From the NCBI GenBank assembly GCA_016870855.1, contig VGAF01000001.1, positions 1 through 64,000 on the forward strand: a DNA stretch of 64,000 nt, given 5' to 3'. Below the pieces are notes generated by a model. It was not told where the DNA came from. It did no database searches and saw nothing but the letters and a program-made list of their open reading frames with translations. Of the stretch, positions 51,318-60,052 are shown one piece after another. Position numbers and translations under genes: made by a program. Source of the stretch: Actinomycetota bacterium (lineage in GTDB: Bacteria; Actinomycetota; Actinomycetes; Nanopelagicales; Nanopelagicaceae). Position 1 is the first letter of the stretch. Every line of letters starts with the position of its first letter.

Positions 51318-52625
51318 ATGAAGTTATCTGTGATTGGTACCGGTTATTTAGGCGCCACCCATGCCGCTGCGATGGCTTCGCTAGGCTTTGATGTAGTCGG
51401 TGTTGATGTAGACCCAAAGAAAATTGAGTTACTTAAGGTTGGCAAGGTTCCATTCTTTGAGCCAGATCTAGAGGATCTTCTTATCGCTGAAGTTAACTCC
51501 GGAAGGTTGAAGTTCACCACTGACTTCTCCGAAGCAAAAGATTACGATGTCCACTTCATCTGTGTAGGAACGCCACAGCAACAAGGCTCTCTCGCCGCGG
51601 ATATGAAGTATGTAGATGCCGCACTTGATGCGATCGCGCCACACGCAAAAACTGGCTCACTCATTGTTGGAAAGTCAACGGTCCCAGTAGGAACAGCAGA
51701 GCAACTCTCCAAAAGATTACGCGAGCTTGGTTCAAAGGCAGAGTTGGCATGGAACCCGGAGTTTCTCCGTGAGGGTTTCGCAGTTGAAGACACGCTTCGC
51801 CCGAATCGCTTAGTGGTTGGCGTTACATCAGATAGCGCTGAAGAAATCTTAAAGCGCGCTTATAAACCCTTACTAGATAACAATGTTCCGTGGATCCGGG
51901 CGGATCTTCCAACAGCTGAATTAGTTAAAGTTGCCGCTAACTCCTTCCTCGCTACAAAGATTTCATTTATAAATGCGATGGCAGAAATCTGTGAAGCAGC
52001 TGGTGGAGATGTAACTGTGCTTGCTAAAGCAATCGGTTATGACCCTAGAATTGGCTCAAGATTCTTACAGGCAGGAATTGGATTCGGCGGTGGTTGTCTA
52101 CCTAAAGATATCCGCGCCTTTATGGCTCGCTCCGAGGAGCTGGGTGCGAAACAATCACTGGAATTCCTCCGCGAGATTGACTCTATTAATCTCCGCGCCC
52201 GCCAACGAATGATCGATTTAGTCCGGTTGGATTTGGGAGCTGATCTAAAAGGAAAACGGATTGCAGTATTAGGTGCGGCATTTAAGCCTGAAAGTGATGA
52301 TGTTAGAGACTCCCCTGCGTTAGATATTGCCGCCCAGGTAGCAGCTGCTGGCGCGGATGTTTATGTATTCGATCCAAAGGCCAACTCAAATGCCAAATTA
52401 CGTTTTCCAGCGCTGAACTACTCCCACTCAGTTGAGGAATGCTTGAGTGGAGCGGAGATAGTTCTACACCTCACCGAGTGGAAAGAGTTCCGGGCCTTGG
52501 ATCCAATAAAGGTAAAGAGCTTGGTGGCCCGCCCAAATATCATCGATGGTCGTAACGCCTTAGATAAAGCCGCTTGGGAGAGCGCTGGTTGGCACTTCCG
52601 CGGCTTAGGGCGCGCTACTCGTTAA
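51318..52625 (+). CDS. ugd: UDP-glucose 6-dehydrogenase
   Basis: 435 residues. The N-terminal NAD fold is VIGTGYLGATHAAAMASLGFDVVGVDVD, then VGTPQQ and GKSTVPVGTAEQL. The catalytic cysteine is in GIGFGGGCLPKDIRAF, and the C-terminal domain has VLGAAFKPESDDVRDSPAL. It oxidises UDP-glucose to UDP-glucuronate for acidic glycans. It is in one operon with the LCP gene. Its 3' end overlaps the convergent hypothetical gene by 11 bases. Confidence 0.95.
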   Translation: MKLSVIGTGYLGATHAAAMASLGFDVVGVDVDPKKIELLKVGKVPFFEPDLEDLLIAEVNSGRLKFTTDFSEAKDYDVHFICVGTPQQQGSLAADMKYVDAALDAIAPHAKTGSLIVGKSTVPVGTAEQLSKRLRELGSKAELAWNPEFLREGFAVEDTLRPNRLVVGVTSDSAEEILKRAYKPLLDNNVPWIRADLPTAELVKVAANSFLATKISFINAMAEICEAAGGDVTVLAKAIGYDPRIGSRFLQAGIGFGGGCLPKDIRAFMARSEELGAKQSLEFLREIDSINLRARQRMIDLVRLDLGADLKGKRIAVLGAAFKPESDDVRDSPALDIAAQVAAAGADVYVFDPKANSNAKLRFPALNYSHSVEECLSGAEIVLHLTEWKEFRALDPIKVKSLVARPNIIDGRNALDKAAWESAGWHFRGLGRATR

Positions 52626-53274
52626 TCACGCCTTCTAGGTAATCAATGGCATGACTTACCTCTTCGAATAAATCTCTATCTCCTTGAAGCGCTACATAAC
52701 CGGTATGGCTAGTTGCTTTAACTATTCGGTATCCAGGTTCGTGGGCAAAGAGATGACGAAATGGTTCTGTCATATCTAGATTTCGTGGCACATCGAAATT
52801 CATTACTAAAAACTCTTGGGTAACAAGCTCGGTTCTACCTAGTGGAAGTTCATTAGCCGAGCGGACAGCATTTTCAAAAACTGAGGTTTGTGCGTATTCA
52901 ATACTCCAGATGGAATCGAAGGAAATGACATCACTAACTTCAATAAACTCACCACTAAGTGTGAACCTATAGGTAGCAACTCCAGTCTGATTAGAACTCT
53001 TAGCTCTCTCGTTGACTACGATTTGCAGTTTCTTTAGAAGCTCTTGGTTAGCTTGAGTAGGTTTTGTGACAACTCGGTTACGAAACTTCGCGACGCTAAT
53101 TGCGGGATATGTCGCTAGTTGAGTCCGGGCAGAATTTATAGCGACGATGGCTAAATGTTCATTGCTGGGAATCGAAGTGGTTTGAGGATCTAAGTGGACT
53201 TCTAGACCAAGGCTCTCGGCAGCACGAGAGATAAATGCCGCTAAGTCCACATCTACCTTGATTCGATGGCTCAT
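52615..53274 (-). CDS. Hypothetical protein (about 219 aa)
   Basis: From ATG 53274 the protein begins SHRIKVDVDLAAFISRAAESLGLEVHLD. It is soluble, without signal peptide or membrane helix, and mixed alpha/beta. No catalytic motif or family was recognised. A TTG 18 bases upstream is a possible start (it has GAGG just downstream of it). The ugd gene converges on it with an 11-base overlap and maf diverges from it. Codon pattern is like its neighbours, so it is likely a real gene. Confidence 0.65.
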   Translation of the reverse strand: MSHRIKVDVDLAAFISRAAESLGLEVHLDPQTTSIPSNEHLAIVAINSARTQLATYPAISVAKFRNRVVTKPTQANQELLKKLQIVVNERAKSSNQTGVATYRFTLSGEFIEVSDVISFDSIWSIEYAQTSVFENAVRSANELPLGRTELVTQEFLVMNFDVPRNLDMTEPFRHLFAHEPGYRIVKATSHTGYVALQGDRDLFEEVSHAIDYLEGVINE

Positions 53275-53310
53275 AATGTGAAGATACCTCAAGATAGAAT
53301 CGCGCCTTCT

Positions 53311-53916
53311 ATGTTGCCCAGAATAGTTCTTGCTTCTGCCTCGCCCTCTCGGCGCCGCCTTCTTGAGAGCAGCGGAATAACCCCTGAGGTGTTAGTAAGC
53401 GGGGTCGATGAGGAAGATTCAGCATATGAGCCACTCTCTCCAAGTGAACTCGTTCTCGCACTTGCGATCGTCAAGGCGCATACTGTTAAGAATTTAGTTA
53501 AGTACCCTGCGCTAGTTATTGGGTGTGACTCTACTTTTGAATTTGAAGGTGAATCACTCGGTAAGCCGCTAACCAGAGAGCGAGCAATCCAGCGAGCTAA
53601 GTTATTACGGGGAAATTCTGGCGTTCTGTATACCGGTCATTGCATCATAGATACAGAGAAGGAAGTAGAAATAAGTGATATTGCTGCAACGAGAGTTCAC
53701 TTTGCAGATATGAGCGATGCTGAGATTGAGGCCTATGTTGATACTGGAGAACCGCTAAATGTTGCTGGTGGCTTCACTATCGATGGGAAGAGCGCACCAT
53801 TTATTGCCCGAGTGGAGGGTGAGACTTCGAATGTAATTGGTTTATCACTTCCATTACTAAAGCGGGCTATTACCTCACTTGGCTATAACTGGTTTGATTT
53901 CGTGACGAGAAAGTAA
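53311..53916 (+). CDS. maf: Maf-like nucleotide pyrophosphatase
   Basis: About 201 residues from ATG 53311. The opening LPRIVLASASPSRRRLLESSGI is the Maf signature; further on VIGCDSTFEFEGESLGKP, YTGHCII and GGFTIDGKSAPFIARVEG. Maf proteins hydrolyse (modified) nucleoside triphosphates to the monophosphate, a house-cleaning role. The ATG at the signature is chosen over an in-frame codon 45 bases upstream, which would add an unrelated leader and overlap the divergent gene. A TAGAAT box is 10 bases upstream of this ATG. Confidence 0.9.
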   Translation: MLPRIVLASASPSRRRLLESSGITPEVLVSGVDEEDSAYEPLSPSELVLALAIVKAHTVKNLVKYPALVIGCDSTFEFEGESLGKPLTRERAIQRAKLLRGNSGVLYTGHCIIDTEKEVEISDIAATRVHFADMSDAEIEAYVDTGEPLNVAGGFTIDGKSAPFIARVEGETSNVIGLSLPLLKRAITSLGYNWFDFVTRK

Positions 53917-54356
53917 TGACTATCTACGCTGCCTATGGATCAAACCTTGATCCACGCCAGATGTTGCAGCGCGCTCCCCACTCGCCACACTTAGGAACTG
54001 GTTGGATTCGCGGCTGGCGCGTCACTTTTGGTGGTGAAGAAATAGGTTGGGAAGGTTCGGTGGCAACGCTGGCAGAAGATCGCCATGCTTCAGTCTTCGT
54101 TTCCATCTACGACTTAACAAAACAAGATGAATCTGCGCTGGATGAATGGGAAGGTGTCACTACTGATCTCTATCGAAAAATCAGGGTGAGAGTAGAGACG
54201 ATGACGGGTGCGCAACTCTGTTATGTCTATGTATTGAACTCATTTGAAGGTGGAAAGCCATCTCAGCGCTATCTGGAGATCATGATTGCAGCCGCAATCG
54301 AAGCTGGTGCGCCTGATGATTACATTGCCGAACTTAGAGAACGAGCGATACGGTAG
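53916..54356 (+). CDS. Gamma-glutamylcyclotransferase-like (AIG2/GGACT fold) protein
   Basis: 146 residues. The opening IYAAYGSNLDPRQMLQR is the GGCT substrate loop (YGSN), with EWEGVTTDLYRKIRVRV downstream and a conserved glutamate in WEG. Proteins of this fold release pyroglutamate from gamma-glutamyl peptides or amines; the substrate here is uncertain. It overlaps maf by one base (TAATG) and precedes punA by four bases. Confidence 0.82.
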   Translation: MTIYAAYGSNLDPRQMLQRAPHSPHLGTGWIRGWRVTFGGEEIGWEGSVATLAEDRHASVFVSIYDLTKQDESALDEWEGVTTDLYRKIRVRVETMTGAQLCYVYVLNSFEGGKPSQRYLEIMIAAAIEAGAPDDYIAELRERAIR

Positions 54357-54360
54357 GCAG

Positions 54361-55167
54361 ATGTCAGATCAAATCTCGCAACCGCTCGTAGCAGCTCAGA
54401 GCGCTGCAAAAGAGATTGCAGAAATAACCGGTAAAGCAAGCCACGAAATGTCTTTTACCCTCGGTTCTGGGTGGAGCGATGCAGCAAGCATCTTTGGCGA
54501 GCCGACTCACAAGATTGAGATGTCAAAGTTAACTGGCTTCGCGACATCTACCGTCGCGGGACATGGCGGCCATATATCTTCTTATACGATCAACAACAAG
54601 AACATTCTTATCTTTTTTGGTCGAACTCACCTCTATGAAGGTAAGGGAATAGATGCAGTCGTCCATGGCACAAGAACTGCGGTTAGCGCAGGCGCAAAGA
54701 TTGTTGTGCTTACCAATGCCTGTGGTGGTATCAATCCAAATTACTCAGTTGGCCAACCGGTCTTGATTAGAGATCACATCTCACTTACTGGAATTTCGCC
54801 GATAAAGGGCGCGAATTTTGTAGATTTAACAGATGTCTATAGCGCTCGGCTTCGAGCACAGCTCAAGTCCTATGATCCAACGCTTGCTGAAGGTGTCTAT
54901 GCGCATTGGCCTGGACCCACTTATGAAACGCCGGCTGAGATTAGAATGATTGGAATCTTAGGCGCTGATCTCGTTGGAATGTCTACGGTTCCTGAGGCGA
55001 TTGCTGCACATGCAATGGGAGCTGAGGTAATTGGTATCTCACTTGTAACTAATCCAGCAGCTGGATTGTCAAAGAATAAATTAAGTCATGAAGAGGTAAT
55101 TGCTGCTGGAAAAGCTTCTGCTGAAAAAGTTGGCAAACTCCTTGAGAATCTATTGAAGGTTTCATAG
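54361..55167 (+). CDS. punA: Purine nucleoside phosphorylase (PNP, trimeric class)
   Basis: 268 residues from ATG 54361. Motifs FTLGSGWSDA (phosphate loop), VAGHGGHISSY, FFGRTHLYEG, VLTNACGGIN, MSTVPEAIAAHAMG and LVTNPAAG are all present. It phosphorolyses inosine and guanosine (and deoxy forms) to base and (deoxy)ribose-1-phosphate. The start avoids a 75-base upstream extension that lies in the preceding gene. It forms the punA-pmmB pair known from mycobacteria. Confidence 0.95.
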   Translation: MSDQISQPLVAAQSAAKEIAEITGKASHEMSFTLGSGWSDAASIFGEPTHKIEMSKLTGFATSTVAGHGGHISSYTINNKNILIFFGRTHLYEGKGIDAVVHGTRTAVSAGAKIVVLTNACGGINPNYSVGQPVLIRDHISLTGISPIKGANFVDLTDVYSARLRAQLKSYDPTLAEGVYAHWPGPTYETPAEIRMIGILGADLVGMSTVPEAIAAHAMGAEVIGISLVTNPAAGLSKNKLSHEEVIAAGKASAEKVGKLLENLLKVS

Positions 55168-55169
55168 CC

Positions 55170-56804
55170 ATGGCTAGTGAGCTCAGCGACGAATTGAGGG
55201 GCGAAGTCTTGGCCTGGATCGCAGAAGATCCAGATCCAAAGACCAAGTCCCTTCTTCAAACTTGGTTGGAATCTGGAGAAGTTGCGGATATACAGGCTTG
55301 TTTCCAAGGTTTTCTTGAGTTTGGTACGGCCGGAATACGTGGCCCGCTAGGACCTGGGCCATCTCGAATGAATCGCGCCGTTGTATCGAAAACTGCCTAT
55401 GGAATCGCAACCTTCATGCGCATGAATTCACTTAAGTCAATCGTTATTGGACGAGATGCCCGCTATGGCTCAGAAGATTTCACTCGTGATACCGCTGAAG
55501 TTATGAGTGGCGCTGGTTTCGAAGTTTTTGTACTTCCTCGCCCACTACCAACTCCAGTCCTTGCATATGCAGTTCGAAAGCTTGGTTGCGATGTCGGAGT
55601 GATGGTCACTGCAAGTCACAACCCACCACAAGATAATGGTTACAAGGTTTATCTTGGCGGGACAGTAAAGGGAGTTAGATATGAAGGCTCCCAAATCATT
55701 TCACCGACCGATAGTGAGATTTCTGCAGAAATCGCTAAGACTCCAAAGCTGAATACCGTTAAACGCGGCACTGAGTGGACCATCCTGGGCGAAGAAATAG
55801 TTAATGAATATGTCCAGGTCACTTCAAAGTTGGCGGGCGCTCCAGAGAAATTGAAGATTGTCTATACCGCCATGCACGGAGTGGGTAAAGAAACGCTCCT
55901 TAAAGTTTTTGCAGAAGCTGGTTTTGAGCAACCGACTCTCGTTACCGAACAAGCCGAACCAGATCCCGACTTTCCCACCGTGGCTTTTCCCAATCCAGAA
56001 GAACCAGGCGCAATTGATCTCTCACTAAAACTTGCTCGCGAAGTAGGCGCAGACCTAGTAATTGCTAATGATCCAGATGCCGATCGTTGTGCAGCTGCAA
56101 TTGATGATGGTGGTTGGCGGATGCTTCGTGGTGATGAAGTTGGTGCGCTACTCGGTGAGTATCTTGCTAGTAAGACAACTAGCGGCAACAACGTCCTTGC
56201 CAATTCAATTGTCTCCTCTTCAATTCTCAAGAAAATCGCCGCTGCTTACAACCTACCCTTCACAGAGACGCTTACTGGCTTTAAATACCTCGCTAAAGTC
56301 GAGAATCTCCGCTTTGGCTACGAAGAAGCGCTTGGTTATGCAGTCGATGCCAACTCGGTAAATGACAAAGATGGAATCAGCGCGGCCCTTGTTATTGCCC
56401 AACTCGCGGCGGATTTGAAGCGCCAAGGAAGAACGATTGCAGATTACCTAGATGAGATCTGGAAAAAGTATGGATTTCATGGGACCAGACAGATTTCGGT
56501 ACGCACGAAGAGCATTTCAGATATTGAAACCATAATGGGTAAGTTAAGAAATAGCCTTCCTGTTGAGATTGGTGGTTTTAAGGTCACATCCTTTGATGAT
56601 TTAGAGAGACCAAGCGATGGCCTTCCACCGACTAATGGAGTAAGAATCTGGCTTGATGGAAAGTATCGGGTGATAGTCCGCCCGAGTGGAACTGAGCCCA
56701 AGATGAAGTGCTATATCGAAGTGGTTACTAAGACAAATGGGGAATCTTTACCGATTCTAGATACGCTCGAGCGTGAATTCCGAACTCTTATGGCGGTAGC
56801 GTAA
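55170..56804 (+). CDS. pmmB: Phosphohexomutase / phosphopentomutase-type phospho-sugar mutase
   Basis: 544 residues. N-terminal LEFGTAGIRGPLGPGPSRMN, active Ser in VTASHNPPQDNGYKVYLG, metal loop IANDPDADRCAAAI, sugar loop EEALGYAVD and phosphate loop RPSGTEPKMKCYIE are those of PMM/PGM subfamily with phospho(deoxy)ribose members. It follows punA by two bases and precedes deoC, which suggests that it converts (deoxy)ribose-1-phosphate to the 5-phosphate as well as hexose phosphates. The dedicated phosphopentomutase DeoB is not in the window. Confidence 0.88.
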   Translation: MASELSDELRGEVLAWIAEDPDPKTKSLLQTWLESGEVADIQACFQGFLEFGTAGIRGPLGPGPSRMNRAVVSKTAYGIATFMRMNSLKSIVIGRDARYGSEDFTRDTAEVMSGAGFEVFVLPRPLPTPVLAYAVRKLGCDVGVMVTASHNPPQDNGYKVYLGGTVKGVRYEGSQIISPTDSEISAEIAKTPKLNTVKRGTEWTILGEEIVNEYVQVTSKLAGAPEKLKIVYTAMHGVGKETLLKVFAEAGFEQPTLVTEQAEPDPDFPTVAFPNPEEPGAIDLSLKLAREVGADLVIANDPDADRCAAAIDDGGWRMLRGDEVGALLGEYLASKTTSGNNVLANSIVSSSILKKIAAAYNLPFTETLTGFKYLAKVENLRFGYEEALGYAVDANSVNDKDGISAALVIAQLAADLKRQGRTIADYLDEIWKKYGFHGTRQISVRTKSISDIETIMGKLRNSLPVEIGGFKVTSFDDLERPSDGLPPTNGVRIWLDGKYRVIVRPSGTEPKMKCYIEVVTKTNGESLPILDTLEREFRTLMAVA

Positions 56805-56808
56805 GCAC

Positions 56809-57762
56809 ATGAGCGAATTAGGTAACAAGCTAATTGATGGCTCAGAAAGTTCGCTAAGAGCTTTTCTAGATAACTTACCGGGTGTAGATAAAGTCGGCGC
56901 TGAAGGTCGAGCTGCCATGTTGGGCACAAGAAGTATAAAGACAACAAGTAAAGCGAGAGCAATCGATCTTGCGATTAGCATGGTTGACCTAACAACTTTA
57001 GAGGGCGCAGATACTCCAGGAAAAGTTAGATCGTTATGCGCCAAAGCGCTTCGACCAGATCCGAGCGACTTAAAAGTGCCCCATGTGGGAGCAATCTGCG
57101 TCTACAACGATATGGTGAAGGTTGCTCGAGATTATCTTGATTCGATTGGTGGCCAATCAATCCCAGTTGCTGCAGTCTCGACCGCATTCCCATCTGGAAG
57201 AGCCTCTATGGAAGTTAAGTTACGGGATACGCAAGATGCGATTGAATCTGGCGCATCTGAGATTGATATGGTGATAGATCGAGGTGCGTTTTTATCTGGA
57301 AAGTTTGGATCAGTCTTTGATGAGATTAGGGAAATCAAAGCTCTATGTGGCGAAAAGGCCCATTTAAAGGTGATTTTGGAGACGGGCGAACTGGCAACTT
57401 ATGACAATGTCCGAAAAGCCTCCTATCTGGCGATGCTCGCTGGAGCCGACTTCATCAAGACAAGTACTGGAAAAGTTTCGCCAGCCGCCACTCCGCCAGT
57501 CGTGCTGGTTATGCTCGAAGCAGTCCGTGACTTCTTTGCCCTTACGGGTAAGAAGATCGGCGTTAAGCCCGCTGGTGGTATTAGAACTACAAAGGATGCA
57601 ATCAAGCAACTCGTTCTAGTTAATGAGACGACCGGTCCCGAGTGGCTGACTCCCAAACTCTTCCGAATTGGTGCGAGCGCCCTACTAAATGATCTTCTAA
57701 TGCAGCGGATGAAGCTAAGTAATGGCCGATATTCAAGCGCCAATTATGTTACGGTGGATTAA
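56809..57762 (+). CDS. deoC: Deoxyribose-phosphate aldolase
   Basis: 317 residues. The Schiff-base lysine is in ADFIKTSTGKVSP (near 223), the second lysine in GVKPAGGIRTTKDA, and EIDMVIDRGAFLSGK is the substrate loop. It cleaves 2-deoxyribose-5-phosphate to glyceraldehyde-3-phosphate and acetaldehyde. About 60 residues of N-terminal extension exceed E. coli DeoC, as in other actinobacteria. Two ALDH-family genes directly follow and can oxidise the acetaldehyde. Confidence 0.96.
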   Translation: MSELGNKLIDGSESSLRAFLDNLPGVDKVGAEGRAAMLGTRSIKTTSKARAIDLAISMVDLTTLEGADTPGKVRSLCAKALRPDPSDLKVPHVGAICVYNDMVKVARDYLDSIGGQSIPVAAVSTAFPSGRASMEVKLRDTQDAIESGASEIDMVIDRGAFLSGKFGSVFDEIREIKALCGEKAHLKVILETGELATYDNVRKASYLAMLAGADFIKTSTGKVSPAATPPVVLVMLEAVRDFFALTGKKIGVKPAGGIRTTKDAIKQLVLVNETTGPEWLTPKLFRIGASALLNDLLMQRMKLSNGRYSSANYVTVD

Positions 57763-57764
57763 TA

Positions 57765-59213
57765 ATGAGCGCTGATATCTTCGAATACGCACCCGCTCCC
57801 GAATCCCGGGCCATCGTGAAGTTAAATAGTGAATATGGACTTTTCATTAATGGTAAGTGGGTCTCGCCACAATCGAAGAAGAAATTTTCCTCAATAAATC
57901 CAGCTACCGAAGAGGTGTTGGCCAAAGTTTCCCAAGGTAACCAGGCTGATGTTGATAAAGCTGTTAAAGCAGCTCGAGCGGCCTATAACAAGGTCTGGTC
58001 AAAAACCAAACCAAAGGAGCGTGCCAAGTACTTATTTAGAATTGCACGGCTTCTTCAAGAGCGTGCTCGCGAGTTTGCAGTCTTGGAATCACTTGATAAT
58101 GGAAAGCCCATTCGCGAGACGCGCGATGTAGATGTCCCGTTATCAGCAGCTCACTTCTTCTATCACGCTGGTTGGGCCGATAAGCTCGAATACGCTGGTT
58201 ACGGTGATAATCCAAAACCGTATGGTGTAGTCGCCCAGATAATTCCGTGGAACTTCCCATTACTCATGCTTGCTTGGAAGGTCGCTCCTGCACTCGCAAC
58301 CGGAAACACCGTCGTGCTAAAGCCGGCAGAAACAACCCCGCTAACAGCGCTGCTTTTTGCTGAGATTTGCCAGCAGGCTGAGCTTCCAGCTGGTGTTGTA
58401 AATATCGTTACCGGCGATGGCGCTACAGGTGCCGCACTTGTGAACCATGGCGATATCGATAAGGTCGCATTTACTGGATCAACTGAAGTTGGAAAGGCGA
58501 TTGCCACATCAATTGCAGATCGAGGTATTCCGGCAACGCTAGAACTTGGTGGCAAGGGCGCAAACATAGTCTTTGATGATGCCCCGATTGATGAGGCGGT
58601 AGAGGGAATCATCAACGGAATCTTCTTTAATCAGGGCCATGTCTGTTGCGCCGGTTCACGTTTATTGCTTCAAGAAAGTATTGTCGATGACTTCTTAACT
58701 AAGTTGCAATCGCGAATGGCAAAGATTCGAGTAGGAGATCCGCTCGATAAGAACACAGACCTGGGCGCGATTAACTCAGCTGCTCAGTTATCAAAGATTA
58801 AGGAACTCTCTGAATCAGGAACAAAGGAGGGAGCAAATATCTGGAGCGCTCCATGTTCTCTGCCTGCAAAAGGTTTCTGGTATCCCCCAACTATTTTCAC
58901 CGGCGTCACTCAAGCCCATCGAATTGCACGTGAAGAGATATTTGGTCCAGTCTTATCCGTTCTAACATTCCGCACCCCACAAGAAGCGATGGAGAAAGCG
59001 AATAACACTCCATATGGTTTATCTGCTGGTATCTGGACTGAGAAAGGCTCCAAGATTCTCTGGGCTGCGCAACAGTTAAAAGCTGGCGTTATTTGGGCTA
59101 ATACCTTTAATAAATTTGATCCAGCTAGCCCATTTGGTGGCTATAAGGAATCGGGCTGGGGCCGTGAAGGTGGTCGCCATGGTTTGGCGGCTTACATCAA
59201 GGGGGCAAAGTAA
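57765..59213 (+). CDS. Aldehyde dehydrogenase
   Basis: 482 residues, full length. The catalytic glutamate is in TLELGGKGANIVFDDA and the catalytic cysteine in FFNQGHVCCAGSRLLLQ; FTGSTEVGKAIA (NAD loop) and EEIFGPVLSVLTF are also typical. With DeoC upstream, acetaldehyde is a likely substrate, and acetate would then feed central metabolism. The stop overlaps the next ALDH-family gene by one base. It is the active member of the pair. Confidence 0.94.
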   Translation: MSADIFEYAPAPESRAIVKLNSEYGLFINGKWVSPQSKKKFSSINPATEEVLAKVSQGNQADVDKAVKAARAAYNKVWSKTKPKERAKYLFRIARLLQERAREFAVLESLDNGKPIRETRDVDVPLSAAHFFYHAGWADKLEYAGYGDNPKPYGVVAQIIPWNFPLLMLAWKVAPALATGNTVVLKPAETTPLTALLFAEICQQAELPAGVVNIVTGDGATGAALVNHGDIDKVAFTGSTEVGKAIATSIADRGIPATLELGGKGANIVFDDAPIDEAVEGIINGIFFNQGHVCCAGSRLLLQESIVDDFLTKLQSRMAKIRVGDPLDKNTDLGAINSAAQLSKIKELSESGTKEGANIWSAPCSLPAKGFWYPPTIFTGVTQAHRIAREEIFGPVLSVLTFRTPQEAMEKANNTPYGLSAGIWTEKGSKILWAAQQLKAGVIWANTFNKFDPASPFGGYKESGWGREGGRHGLAAYIKGAK

Positions 59214-60052
59214 TGCGAATTGATGTGATGAAGACCTACAAACTTTATATCGGAGGGACTTTCCCTAGAAGTGAATCAGGACGCTCATATGAGCTGAAGG
59301 ATAAGAAGGGCAATTTCATAGCTAATCCGGCGCTGGCTTCTCGTAAGGATCTCCGTGATGCAGTTGTTGCAGCAAAAGCGGCCTTTTCAGGCTGGTCACA
59401 TGCGACTGCATACAACAGAGGACAGATCCTTTATCGGATGGCCGAGATGCTTGAAAGTAGAACTGAGCAATTTGTTGCTGAGATAAAGGCTCTCGAAGGC
59501 GTCTCTGATTCGGTTGCTCGTAAGCAAGTTCAAGATTCGATTGATTTATGGGTTTGGTACGCCGGATGGAGCGACAAGATTTCAACTACTTCCGGTGGCA
59601 CAAATCCAATTGCTGGTCCGTACTACAACTTCACTATCCCAGAACCACTCGGAGTCGTTGGCGTGATTGCCGATGAGAAGGAATCACTTTTAGGAATAAC
59701 AAGAGGCCTCGCGCCAGTCATCACAAGTGGAAATACCGCCGTCTTAATTGCAAGCGAGCGACTCCCCTTATCGGCAATATCTCTTGCTGAAGTGATGGCC
59801 ACAAGCGACCTCCCGACCGGTGTTGTCAACATTCTTACTGGAAGCAAGAGTGAGTTGATTCCTTGGTTGGCTAGCCATATGGAAGTAGATGGACTAGATA
59901 TCTCAGGTGCTGAAAAGAAGCTAGATGGAGAGATAAAGAGAGCCGGGACTGAAAACCTTAAGCGGATTTATCGTTTTGAAAAAGATGCCTCGTTAAAGCG
60001 CATCTTGAGTTTTACAGAATATAAGACAGTCTGGCACCCAATCGGTATCTAA
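59213..60052 (+). CDS. Half-length aldehyde dehydrogenase-like protein lacking the catalytic domain
   Basis: 279 residues. The NAD-binding N-domain is recognisable: YKLYIGGTFPRSESGRSYEL, ALASRKDLRDAVVAAKAAFSGW, WYAGWSDKI, PLGVVGVIADEKESLLGITRGLAPVI, GNTAVLIASERLPLSAI and LPTGVVNILTG. The catalytic cysteine domain is absent and the tail ends FTEYKTVWHPIGI. The catalytic domain is not found downstream in another frame, and the same short version is seen behind the full ALDH in other actinobacteria. A structural partner of the upstream ALDH is likely. Confidence 0.8.
   Translation: MRIDVMKTYKLYIGGTFPRSESGRSYELKDKKGNFIANPALASRKDLRDAVVAAKAAFSGWSHATAYNRGQILYRMAEMLESRTEQFVAEIKALEGVSDSVARKQVQDSIDLWVWYAGWSDKISTTSGGTNPIAGPYYNFTIPEPLGVVGVIADEKESLLGITRGLAPVITSGNTAVLIASERLPLSAISLAEVMATSDLPTGVVNILTGSKSELIPWLASHMEVDGLDISGAEKKLDGEIKRAGTENLKRIYRFEKDASLKRILSFTEYKTVWHPIGI

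Noticed and set aside
59213..60052. Half-ALDH as a frameshifted or truncated pseudogene
   Set aside because: The other frames downstream contain no catalytic ALDH motifs, the frame is intact, and the tail is compact and family-like.
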